Shown one piece after another: positions 51,952 to 63,394 of a DNA stretch of 64,000 bases; position 1 is the stretch's first letter; every line of letters starts with the position of its first letter. The position numbers were made by a program, and so were the translations under genes. The stretch is from Tritrichomonas musculus (lineage: Eukaryota > Parabasalia > Tritrichomonadida > Tritrichomonadidae): contig JAPFFF010000013.1 of assembly GCA_039105265.1 (NCBI GenBank), forward strand, positions 496,001-560,000. Direction: 5' to 3'. The notes beneath the pieces are model-generated. The model was not told the origin of the DNA. It saw only the letters and a program-made list of their open reading frames with translations, and did not search any database.

Positions 51952-53752
51952 TATATAATATACTCTGTAAAAAGGCGTCAAATACATATGTTATATCTTC
52001 GTCATCAATCTTTACAAGATAATTATCCTTAACTATATATCCTTCTGGTGGACCAAGTATGGAAATTAATTGAATTCCATCATACCATAATCTATGATAA
52101 TTTCCCGTCTTTTTTTCAAGCGTAGCATTGGTATTAATCATAATCTTTTTTGATAAAAAAGGTTTTATGATTTCTTCATCGTCTCTATCAACTGCCAATG
52201 TGAATGCTGTTTCATTAAAATGTTTAAAATGAAATTTCATTCAACAAAATTTTGAAATTTGATTAGTAAAATATAAAATTAAAAATGTAATAAAAATAAA
52301 TAATATTGAAATTTCGAAGTCGTATCTTTTTTCACAGAATACGAAATGTTCAATATAATAATCTTTCTCTTTTATTTCCCTCAGATAAGGTTCAAGAATA
52401 TTACCAAGATCTTCGTCATCCATGTTTAGGATATCTGTTACGTTGGTCAATTTTATATTTACATTGATATCGATATTATTTAATAAAACTTCAACAATAT
52501 CTTTATTACCACTATCAACTGCAACTGACAAAAATGTCCTTGTTTTTTCTATTGTTTTTGTATTGTATTCTGTATATTCTGTATATTTTAAGATTTGATT
52601 TATATCAATGTTTCTATTTGATGCTAAAAGATTAACAATTTCTTTGTTTCCATTCTCAACAGCAACTAATAAAGGTGTCTCTTCCTTTGAGTATAGAGTG
52701 TTCTTTTCATCTTTGGATTCATTAATTTCTTTATTGTTTAAAAAATCATTTAATTTATATTTTAAACCAATTATTCCATTCATATAATTGTAAACAAACA
52801 CTGGATAATCATATTTGATGTAATCTAATAAGTTTTCATTGCTGTATTCAAATGGAATTGCATAATTATGATATTGGATAGTTTGTTCGTAAAGTTTGTA
52901 TTTGTCAATTTCTTCAGTTATTAAATTGTTTTTAATATATTCAGTTATGTTTGTCCAAAAGCATTTCATTGATTCTGCCAAGCATTCCAAATATGAATAA
53001 TCTGGTGGTTCTACTCTTTTTTCTTCAATGTAATGAATTAACTCTGGATTATTTGAATGAATTGCATAAAGCCATATCGATGGTTTCATATTGATGCCGT
53101 TCATGACCATGTATTTGATGATCTGCATTGATCCGTAAAAAGCTGCATATTCAATAAATGTTGGGGGGTTAACTATTAAAAATTGGTTGGTTTCAAAAAG
53201 TGATGATGGAATTTTACTGTTAAGTGGAATGTTTGTTTTGTTGGTAAATATAATGAAATCATCAATCAAATCTTTTTGAATTAATTGGCAAATATAATTG
53301 TCATTCTCTCCTAATTTCCTTTTTTCTTCATAAATTTCATCTTTTTTAGCTGGTTTCTTAAGATATAAATTATAATCTGGATTCTTTTCAATTTCGGCGC
53401 AAATGTAATTATTTACATTTAAGATTTTTTCTTGGATAAGGAAAAGAAGAATTCTTTTGTTACTACCGAAAATTTTGAAGATTTCATTTGGTGAAAAATT
53501 AGTATTTAATTCTTTTTCAAAATAATGAATAAGCCTTTCGATTTTTATAAAAAAGCTTGGGCATCTAAAATGATTGTTGGCAATGTTTTCTATTAAATGA
53601 AAGATTTCTATTAATATGAGTTTTCGTGGATAATTATAATCAACTGAATCTAACATATCAAATTTTGGAAAAGGTGTGTCATCATCTATATAATCAATTA
53701 TCATATCTTTGATATTATTCATTTCATTAATGAATGCTTTTAAAGATTCCAT
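51941..53752 (-). CDS. Ankyrin-repeat protein with trichomonad N-terminal region, two exons
   Basis: The first exon begins at 53752. About 330 residues form the N-terminal region found before ankyrin repeats in many trichomonad proteins (FFIKIERLIHYFEKELN, NIDDFIIF-like helices). Then come ankyrin repeats (EETPLLVAVENGNKEIVNLLASNRNIDINQ, TFLSVAVDSGNKDIVEVLLNNIDINVN). The frame ends in a hydrophobic AT-rich tail with a stop at 52241. The next repeat, NETAFTLAVDRDDEEIIKPFL, starts at 52216, preceded by ATGAAATTT at the same spacing as in the 56991-62122 gene. I infer an insert of about 100 bp, roughly 52310-52217, between the exons. The gene ends at 51941 with a non-ankyrin tail. Such proteins probably act as protein-binding scaffolds. 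Confidence 0.75.
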
Positions 53753-54610
53753 CTAAATAAAAAAAATGATGAAAAATTTACAGAAAATTTAATGTAAACT
53801 TTTTACAACCAAGAAATAATACAAAAAAAAAATTGAATAAAAATTTTAGTTGAAATTGAAAATTTTTCAAAATGAAATTTTATTTTATGTTTAAATAATG
53901 ACAGAGATCTCTTTGATGAAATAATTTTTTGGATCCTTTATGAAATCAAGAATATATCCATATAAGCATATTAAATTATTTCTTGTATATCTAATAATAT
54001 TTTTTATACTATTCATCTCTAATGGTGATTGAGTTATGAAATATAAATTGTTTAGGAAATTTTAGTTTTGTAATTACTTTTTAATCGAGGAGTTCTTTCC
54101 CTAAAAATAAATTATCAAATATGATTTTATATTTAGATTAAATTTTCTCAATGATTTAAATTTAAAAATATACAAAAATATCAAACTAAAAATATTTTTT
54201 TTCATCTTATTTATATAATCAAATTCCTCATAAAACTTGCTTTTGTTTATGAATACTTTATCTCAATTTATCTCAATGTTAAAAAAAATTGTGTTAGAAA
54301 TTACCGTACTAGTTCACAATCTTAATATAAAAGAAAATATATTATTTTTTAATTATATTATTAAAAAAATAGAAAAATCAAAAATTATTCAGAGAAAACA
54401 TTTTTAAATATATAAATAAAATTAAAATTTATTTTATTCTATTATAAAACTTAAAGCATTTAGATAAATTGAAAGGTGTAAAAATAAAAAAAAAAAAAAT
54501 CAAAGAAATATCTTTTTATCGTTGAAATTTGAAGAAAAGTTATTGAGAATTTTGAGAGAAGATTTTATTTATTTGAGGTTAAAGAATCATTTAATTTTTC
54601 TATTTAACAA
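53753..54610. other. AT-rich divergent intergenic region
   Basis: No gene or clear repeat is seen. It holds the promoters of the ankyrin gene and of the kinase at 54611. Confidence 0.5.
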
Positions 54611-55585
54611 ATGATTAGTTTCGACACCCAAAATGGATATCAAATAAAAATACCAACTTCTTTCCATGGGTACAATTTTATTAAACTTTTGGGAAGAGGT
54701 GGTACATGCATTGTTATTCTTGTTGAAGATCAAAAAACGCAAGAAAAATTTTCGGCTAAAATTATTTCTAAAGAAGATGTATCCAGACGTAACGCGTATG
54801 ATTCAGTCATCAGAGAAATTAATGTTCACAAATCTATATCTCATCCAAATATAATTCAATTTCATGAATCCTTTGAAATACAAAATGATGATGAAGAAGA
54901 ATTTATAGTAATTGTTATGGAATATTGTGAAAAAGGCGATTTATTAACGTATGTGACAGAATATGGATTTAAATCAGAAGTCTTCAAAAAAAAAATAATT
55001 CTTGATTTTTTAAAAGCAGTTCAATACCTTCATTCTCAAGAAATTTCGCACGGAGATATCAAAGCAGATAATATTTTACTTGATTCGCATTTAAACCCAA
55101 AGCTATGCGATTTTGGGTATTGTAGAACTCATACAAGAGCAAGTGATGAATATAAAAGAGGTACGTTATATTATTCAGCTCCAGAATTATTAAAAAAAGG
55201 TTATTTCAATACTTTAAAAGCGGATATTTATGCAATTGGAATCACTTTATACACACTGTCTGAGCTAGCTTTCCCTTTCGATAAAGGGAGCGATGATTAT
55301 GTTATTGACCAAATTACTAATGGAAATTTATCGTTTAAGTATAATATGGATCTAAAACTTCGCAAACTTATTAAAAAGTGTACAGATATAAATCCACTTA
55401 ATCGCCCAACAATTGATGAAATTATCAATGATGAATATTTCACAAATGAAAAGAAAACAGAAAATCCAAAAAGTGCTAATGCGAAAGTAAAAAGCTCTTT
55501 TCAAGCATATAATGGTGAAAAAATCAAAAGGAAATGGAATCATTCGTCGCATTACGTTTTTGATAGTGACGATGATGAGTTTTAA
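54611..55585 (+). CDS. Serine/threonine protein kinase (CAMK/NEK-like)
   Basis: The product has 324 residues and starts after TTTAACAA. It has a complete kinase domain: LGRGGTCIV (28-35), FSAKII lysine (50), alpha-C Glu (69), HGDIKADN (147-154; HGD in place of HRD, which trichomonad kinases often show), DFG (167-169), GTLYYSAPE (184-192), DIYAIGITLYTL and PLNRPTIDEII. A basic/acidic tail of about 55 residues follows. All catalytic residues are present, so it is probably active. It has no membrane segment. Confidence 0.9.
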   Translation: MISFDTQNGYQIKIPTSFHGYNFIKLLGRGGTCIVILVEDQKTQEKFSAKIISKEDVSRRNAYDSVIREINVHKSISHPNIIQFHESFEIQNDDEEEFIVIVMEYCEKGDLLTYVTEYGFKSEVFKKKIILDFLKAVQYLHSQEISHGDIKADNILLDSHLNPKLCDFGYCRTHTRASDEYKRGTLYYSAPELLKKGYFNTLKADIYAIGITLYTLSELAFPFDKGSDDYVIDQITNGNLSFKYNMDLKLRKLIKKCTDINPLNRPTIDEIINDEYFTNEKKTENPKSANAKVKSSFQAYNGEKIKRKWNHSSHYVFDSDDDEF

Positions 55586-55989
55586 CTGGTTTTAATATTG
55601 TTTTTAATAAAATTAGCATGATATTTTTTTAAATTATTTGTAAAGTATGTTTTTGTTTGTTTGTTTTTAAGATTGGTATAAATATATTTTATTAAATTAT
55701 GTAATATTGCTTTGAATAATATTATATTTTTTGGAATGGTTTATATTATTGCATTTAAATGAAATAAGAAATTGTTAAATTCAATTTTTTTATAGAGATC
55801 TTGAGAAAAATTAGAAATGTTTAATTTGAATCATTTCAAAAGTTGATTGCGAAAACTGTCGACTTTAATTTCCATTTGCCAAAATAGCACAAATCTGATA
55901 ATAAAACAAATAAAAAGAAAGTGGTGAAAAAAATAAAAATTTGTAAAATTATCATAAAAAATTATTTTATAATGTATGTTTTTGATTCT
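55586..55989. other. AT-rich spacer
   Basis: No gene is seen. Confidence 0.5.
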
Positions 55990-56740
55990 CTATATTATGA
56001 ATCCCGAATGACATTGATAGTTTCTTCTTCTTTTTCTTCGATTGGATAAAGTTTCAGCAAGGTTTCTCTTTAATTGAAAGAAATTCAATTTGACTTTTCA
56101 AATGTTCATCGTTCTTGGTCATTTCATCCTGAAAAAGTTGAACTTTTCTTCGTCTTTTTCAATTTGTTTCTGCAATTTGTGAATTTCATTGTTGTTTTAT
56201 AGTGTTTATTTTATTTCCACTTTTTAGAATCGCTTTATTTAATTCACTCATTTGTGTCTTTATTTCTTGATTCTTCAACTTGGTTGCTTCTGTGAATGTC
56301 CGAATGTCTCCTGTATAATATCTTGAAATTTCTTTTTCCTTGACTGAGAATTCTTGGCGGTTAAATTCGAACCATTTTCTTGTTCTTTTTTCACTTGCTC
56401 AAATTCAGAGACATGTGAAGCAAAAGAGTCAGCTTGTTAACAATCAAAAAATGTCAATCTCTTTGGCCATATAAGCAAAACCTTTGAATTGCATTTCGGG
56501 CATATTCCAACATGTCATGCAAGTCATTTCAATGGAGTTATAATGTAATCACAATATTCATTCAGACATTCTTTTGTTCTTGCATTGGTGGCAACTTCAT
56601 TCTCAAAAATAACTTTTTCAAAGTTCTCAAAAAGTTCTGCGTTGTCTATCAAAAAGTTCTTGACTGATTTAAAAACTATCAGTGCTTTACACAGTTGGTA
56701 GTCTTCTTCGTTCATTTGACGGTAACATGGCAATTTATGT
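55990..56740 (-). pseudogene. Coiled-coil protein relic
   Basis: The best frame starts at 56733 (MPCYRQMNEEDYQLCKALIVFKSVKNFLIDNAELFENFEKVIF) and runs to 56524. The signal then moves through other frames (LHDMLEYARNAIQRFCLYGQRD near 56520-56455, then charged coiled-coil pieces with Gln, Lys and Glu down to about 56000). Several stops and frame changes make it a pseudogene. The first 70 residues look like a small helical domain of a trichomonad family that I cannot name. Confidence 0.55.
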
Positions 56741-56990
56741 CCAGAGGTCTGCTTAATTTAATATTAATAAAACAGAGCCAAATTCCAGTGAGAAAAAATA
56801 AAGCATAAAAAGCAATTAAGAGGTGAAAATAAATAAATAAAAAAAAAAAATGTAAGCTGAAGTTGTTTAATAATTAATTTTTTTATTCATTTGGAATTAT
56901 TTTTTCGAATAACGATTTTATTTCTAAGTTTTCAGTCAAATCTGCGGGCTTTCTTCAAAAGAATAAAATGATTAATCATTAAAAAATATG

Positions 56991-59900
56991 TTATAACCTT
57001 ATAAAAACAAAAGATAAAATTTCATCAGTCAAGTCGGCTTTTATATTTTTATGTTCCATTAAACGCTTAACTGCTGCCAAGTTTCCTTTTCGAATAGCCA
57101 ATATCAAAGGTGTCGCATAAAATAAATAAATCTAGAATTTCATAAAAAAAAGATTTTTAATAGAAACGCCATAAAAACAATAATAAAAACAAAATGAAAA
57201 AAATAGATTTTGGAATGACATAAGAAAAATTGAATGTGAAATTTCTTCATTAATAAAATTTATTTTGAAATTATATTAAAATGATTTTATTTTAAAATTT
57301 GATGAAATTATCAAGTTTTGAATTTCATTTAAAATGATGATTATCAAATTTCATTCATAAAGAAAATTTAAAATTTCATTCAAAAAAATTTTTTTGAATT
57401 TCATTCAAATTTTAAATTAAAACGCCATTGAAAAAGTGATTTAAAATTGTTGGGGCATGAGAAATAAAAAATATTGAAACTTCATTAAAAAAAATTGATT
57501 TGAATTGTATGAAAAAAAAACATTTATTTAGAACTAGATTAATAAAACAAAATATTTTGGAATGTTATTAAAAAAAGAAAATGTGAAATGATATAAGAAA
57601 ACAAAATTTCATTTGAAATTGATTTCTTGTTTACATCAATTTTTTCATTATCTAACAAAAGAGAAGTGATGCTTTCATTTGACTTAGATATTGCTGCATA
57701 TAACGGAGTTTCATGAATAAAAATTAATAAAAATTTCATAAAAAAAAAGTTAAAATTTTATAAGAAAAACTCAATTTTCAAAATGAAATTAAAAAAATCA
57801 ATTTGAAATGTCATGAAAAAAAGAATGTGTTTTAAAATCTTATGCAAAAAGAGAATATAGAATTGTATAAAAAATGAAATGATTTTGAAACATTATTTAA
57901 AAAAAAGATATCAAACGAAATTAAAAAAAAAAATGATTTGAAACGGAATGAAAAAATAATTATTTTTTGAAATTATATGAATTATTAAAGTTTAGAATTG
58001 AATGAAAACTATATAAATTAGGAATTCTATTCAATTAAAAAATTAAAATGTAATAAAAATAAAATAACTTGGAATGAGATGAATAATAAAAAAAAATTGA
58101 GTTAAGGTTAACATCAGTTTTTTCATTATCTAAAAGTAACTGAACAATTTCAGCGTTATCACTAGTAACCGCAGTATACAACAAAGTTTTATGAAAATGA
58201 AATATATTAAATTTCATAAGGAAAAAAACAATTCAAAAATTTCATTAAAACATATTGAATTGAAAATTAAATGAAAAACAAATGATTAGAAATTTTATGA
58301 ATAATAAATTATTTTGAATTTCATTAAAACGTTAATTATTTATGAAATTTCATTAAAATTTAAATGATTTTGGAATGTTATTAAAAAAACATCATATTTT
58401 GAAACAGCATTTAAAAAAAGCAAATTTAAAACTGTATTAATAAAAAACGCATTTGGAATTCTATTAAAACATCGAAATTATGAATCATATAAAAAAATAA
58501 TGATTTTAAAATTCTATAAAACAAAATTGATCTTTGGAACATAATTCAAAATCAAAATTGAAACGAGATAAGAAATAAAATATTTTTTAAAAATTGATTT
58601 CATGTTTGGATCTGTTTTATCGTTCTCTAACAATATCCGAACAATTTCAGCATTATCCTTAGCGAAAGCAATACTCAATGGAGTTCTTTCATGAAATATA
58701 AAAATTTAAAATTTTATGAGATTATTAAAATTGAAATGCAATGAAAAATCAAAAAATTAAAATGTAATTAAAATAATAAATATTTAAATGTAATTAACAA
58801 AAAATATGATTTTAAATGTTATTAAAATAAATTTTATTTTAACTTCATTCAAAAATGTAAATGTTAATATTATGAAAAAAAATATGAGCTTTCAATTTCA
58901 TCAATAAATATTATTGTGAATGCTATGAAAAAATCAAATTTTGAAATGTAATTAAATTATTCAATTGTGAAATGAAATGAATTCAATTGAATTAAAATGT
59001 AATTAAAGGCATTAAATATAAAATTTTATAAATAATAAAAAATTTAAAATTCTATTAAAAAAAAATTGCTTCGGAATTGAATTAACTTATTAAATTTAAA
59101 ACGAGATAAAACAAAAAAATAAAGAAATGTATTTGATATTTGGATCGAATTGCTCATTTTCTACCAATAACTTGATTATCTCAGCATTATCCTTCTCAAT
59201 AGCAATGTGTAATGGTGTTCTATTAAATATTAAATAATAAAATTTCATTAAAAAATAGAATATAAAATTTCATAAAAATCTAACAATTATTGAAATTGTA
59301 TGAAAAAGTTTGATTTTGAACTATATAAAAGAAAAGATTTGAAATTTCATTTGAAAACTTAATATCTAATTCTATAAAAAAAGTTTTATTTTAGAATTAT
59401 ATTTAAATGATTTGATTTAAAATGTGATGAGAATATTTACTTTTTGAATGTAATTTAAAAAATTGAATAAAACTTCATAAAAAAATATATTGAAATTTCA
59501 TTGAAATTTTTAATTCAAAATATCATTCAAATAATGAATTTTAAAATTTCATGAAAACGCAATGATTAAAATGTAATTAAAATTTATGATTTGAAATGTG
59601 ATTAACAAAAAAAAATATTAAATTTTATTAACAAACATTATTTTTAAAATTGTATTAAAACAATATAATTTTGAATTGAATTCAAAAAAATAAATTGAAA
59701 TGGTATTAAAAATTATAAAAAAAATTGCTTTCAAATTAACATTAATCTTTTCATTCTGTAATAAAAGTGAAATGATTTCTGTATTTTCCTTTTCTGCAGC
59801 AATGCATAATGCAGTTTTATTAAAAAATTAAAATAAAAATTTCATTCAAAAATTGAATTAAAAATTTCATTAAATTATCAAAATTGAAATTACATTAAAA

Positions 59901-62122
59901 CATCAAATTTGGAATTATATGAAATTATGAAATTCTAAATATCATTAAAATTAAATATTTGAAATACCATTCAAATATTTCAATTTAAATAGTACGATAA
60001 AAAAACGTTATTTTAAATTTCATTAAAAAAATCAATTTAAACTTGATTAGAACATAAAAAATATTTGTAATTTCATTAAAAAAATAATATTTTAAAATGT
60101 CATTAAAACATTATTAATTAAAATTTCATGAGGGAAAAAATGATTTCAAATTTCATTAGAAAATTTTGAATTAAAATGTTATTCAAAAAGTTAATCTAAA
60201 TGTCATTCAAAAGATTGTTTTTAAAATGTTATAATAAGCAAAATAGATTTGAAATTACATTAAAAAAAACAAAAGAAGAAATTGCATGAGAAAAATGAAA
60301 ATTTTAAACGTCATCAAAACAATAAAAATTCAAATGCTATAAAAATACAAAAATTGAAATGTAATTAAAAAGATTAAAATTAAAATTACATTAAAAAAAA
60401 AGAAGATTTAAAATTGGATTTAAACAATTAAATTGAAATGAAATAAGAAAATATTTAAATCAAGAACTATATAAGAAAAAAACATAAATTAAAAACATCA
60501 TTAAAACAAAAATGATTTTTAAAACTCCATTCAAAAAAAAAAGATTTTGAATTTTATCAGAAAAAAAGAAAATTTAAAACATGATAAATAAAAACAAAAT
60601 TTGAAATTCGATAAAAAAAAATATATTGAAACGTAATTAAAAAAACATAAATTATTTAAAACGACTGATTTAATGTTAACATCGATATTTTTGTTATCCA
60701 ATAAAAGTTGAATTATTTCGACGTTTTCTTGATCAACGGCGATATGTAAAGCTGTCTTATTAGCAAATTAAATAAGAAATTTCATAAGAAAAAAAAAAAC
60801 ACAAAAAATTTCATTACAAAAAAAATTTTTTTTTGAAATTTCATTCAAAAAAAAAATTGATTTTCAAACCTCATTGAAAAAGTTAAAAATAAAACAGAAA
60901 CAAGCTTTGAATTAACATCAATACTTCCAGATAAAAGAAGGTTTTTAACAAGTTCTACATTTCCTTCTTCACAAGCCTTAAGGAATCTAGTATTTTTATT
61001 AGTTTCTTGTTGTTGTTGTTGCTGAGGCTGCTGATTTGCAACGTTATTCATTTCAGCTTGAGTATTTTCAGTCAAACCGCCCAAAACGTTTTCAACTGTT
61101 TCACTAAGTGCGTTACCATCTTCACCTTCTTTATTTTCATTATTTTCTGTATTTTCGGCGTTTTCTGTGTTTTCTTGATGTTCTGGGAATTGATTCAAGT
61201 ATTCGTTGATTTCGTTTTCGTCGACGGCTTCAGTAAAGAAAGAAAAATCTTGAGAAAGTTTTGAATAAATTTCTTCAAAAGAAGGTCTTTCTTGAACGTT
61301 TTGACTCCAACATTGAGTGATTAATTCCCACATTTTTTCTGAGATGCCTTCAATATTCTGTGGTCTGTAATCGTTCTTAATCTTATCAACAAGTTCTTCA
61401 ATCAAAATCGAATCGCCGAGTTCGAAATAAGGTTCCTTCTTCGTGATGACTTCGTAAGTAATGATTCCAAAAGCGTATACATCAACTTGTGGTCCGTATT
61501 GTTCTTCTGGATTGGCCAACATTTCTGGCGCCACATAAATTGGTGAACCGTTTTTGCCTTCGGTTATTAATTGAATTGATTTTGTCAATAAATAAGGAAA
61601 ACAACGAGATAAACCGTAATCGCAAATTTTGGGATGATAATCATCGTCAATTAATATATTTTGTGTCTTTAAATCGCCATGAATAATGCCTTGCTTGTGG
61701 AGGTATTTCATCGTATTCGCAATTCCAAGTAAAAAAATGTATTTTTTGGTGGCAGTCCATTCTGGATCAAGTAGCTCGTTTTTCTCTTCATCAAGAATTT
61801 CTTTTAAGGTTCCATTGGGAAAGAATTCGGTTAAAATTGTTGGCTCGAGTAAAGATTTGTATTTTAACGATTGATAATTAATGCCGAGTAATTTGACTAG
61901 CGAGGGATGATTTAATTGCTTAAGTATTGCGGATTCTTTTAATAAATTGATTTGATCTTGCGCAGAAAATCCTTTTTCGGCTTCGATATTAATTATTTTT
62001 CCAACATAATCTAAATCATCTTTGACGCATTGTACAATATATGTTTTACCAAATGCACCTTTTCCGAGATATTCGTCGAGCTTAAAGTCTTTTGTATCGA
62101 AAAAAACGCCGTCGAAATTCAT
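56991..62122 (-). CDS. Protein kinase with ankyrin modules, eight exon-like blocks
   Basis: I chose the ATG at 62122 (ATTTGATTCTTCAAATG context). Block 0 (62122-60902, 407 codons) has a TKL-like kinase domain: LGKGAFGKTYIV, VGKII lysine, alpha-C Glu, HGDLKTQN, DYG in place of DFG, YVAPE and CWSQNVQERPS. An Asn/Glu-rich, Gln-rich linker and the first ankyrin unit follow. Blocks 1-6 lie at 60666-60761, 59726-59821, 59129-59224, 58595-58690, 58098-58193 and 57620-57715, each exactly 96 bases and each one ankyrin unit (for example HKTLLYTAVTSDNAEIVQLL). Block 7 (57119-56991) ends the protein. All are in the same phase, about 641 residues if joined. The inserts between them contain stops. The join is inferred, not proved. 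Confidence 0.75.
57120..60901 (-). other. AT-rich inserts between ankyrin modules (putative introns)
   Basis: Seven inserts of about 140, 844, 501, 438, 401, 382 and 500 bases separate the modules. On the coding strand six of seven end with ATGAAATTT or ATGAAATTC (the insert before 58690 has ATAAAATTT), always exactly 24 bases before the first codon of the 96-base unit (the unit at 58690 is shifted by one codon). Five begin ATTTTT or ATTTCT/ATTTCA. Near their start most have a TCGTTTCAA- or TCATTTCA-like motif. The insides are built from loose repeats of ATGAAATT. There is no GT...AG with the usual trichomonad ACTAACACACAG. Confidence 0.6.
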
Positions 62123-62170
62123 TTGAAGAATCAAATGTAAAGATTTTGAACTTTTTCTGTGGATCATCAA

Positions 62171-63112
62171 AAAAAACGAAACTTTTTCAATTATTTCATT
62201 TCAATTTTGAAAAAATAGAAGGATTATTTTATTCTAATAAAGTTGATTATTTTATATTATATTAGGTGTTGAATCAAAATATGAAGAAATGGTATTATCT
62301 AAAAAAAATTCAAAAGATTAACGTACAGATGAAAAGAAAATTCAATTGAATATTTGAATTAACGTACATTGGGAAAAAATAACGGATGTTACAAAAATTT
62401 TAAAACGGATATTGAAATTTTTTTAACGGACATATCACTTTTAAGAATATTATAATATTTATGATTTCCACTTATATTTTGGAAAGAAAAATCAATCTAA
62501 ACACAATATTTAAATACTGTAAAATATCGATTTAATTTTTGAATTATTTATCAAAAAATTCTGATAAATAATTTAGTTTGTAATTTTTATAAATTGGGTT
62601 ATTCATATATAATTGCTTAAAATAAATATTTTTTGATATTAAAATATAAGTTTGTTAATTAAGAAATATTTTATTTGAAAAAAAATTTTGAATTGGTAAT
62701 GAACAATTCTATTTCAATGCTTTTTTATTAAGTGAATTGTTGATTTAATAATTTCATAAGTAAAAATAAAATTTAATATTTATAGATTAAAATTTTCCAA
62801 ACATTCAATTTTTTGAATTAAAGAAAGAAAATAAAAATGATAATATCTATAAAAGAAAAGTATAAATTATGATTTTTAATAGTAATATTAATATTTTTAC
62901 ATTTGTTAATGGTATTATTTTTTAGTGAACCTTTATTTTGAATGATTTGATAAAAATGTTGAGATTAAATTTTATACAAAAAATCTTTTAAGGGACTAAT
63001 TCATAAACACCATTTTATTGAATAATTATTATATTGTCTTCTTAAAACAATCTCAATCTTTACTTCGTAAAAGAATTACGTTTTATAGCTTCTTTAAATT
63101 CTTAAAGTGTAA
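62171..63112. other. AT-rich intergenic region upstream of the kinase-ankyrin gene
   Basis: On the gene's strand TGTACGTTAAT occurs twice (near 62317-62327 and 62358-62369). AACGGAT/AACGGAC recurs three times between 62383 and 62431. No gene is seen. Confidence 0.5.
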
Positions 63113-63184
63113 TCCGACATCGTTCAGCGGTTAGGATACGTGGTTTTCATCCACGGGATCGGGGTTCGACTCCCCGTGTCGGAA
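63113..63184 (+). tRNA. tRNA-Glu (anticodon TTC)
   Basis: The acceptor stem TCCGACA pairs with TGTCGGA. The anticodon stem GTGG/CCAC encloses TTTTCAT (anticodon TTC). The T arm is GGGG-TTCGACT-CCCC. There is no intron. Confidence 0.96.
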
Positions 63185-63394
63185 AGATTTTTTTTAAATG
63201 TATGTTTGAAAAAATAACAAAATAAAGAGTTGTTTTCAATTATTTTTCTTGAAGAATATTCATCAACTAATCTAATAAATAGATAGCAAATCTTATTTTT
63301 AACTTTTCGAAAAATCAAATTTGCCATATTTTTGAGAAACCGTTTATTTTTTATTCTAAATTTCAAATTCTATATTTTCTCATTTCTTTTATTC

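Noticed and set aside
57539-58217. Short minus-strand frames starting MKF before ankyrin units, taken as separate small genes
   Set aside because: The MKF codons are the conserved end of the inserts. At four of the blocks the same place contains a stop, so they are not starts.
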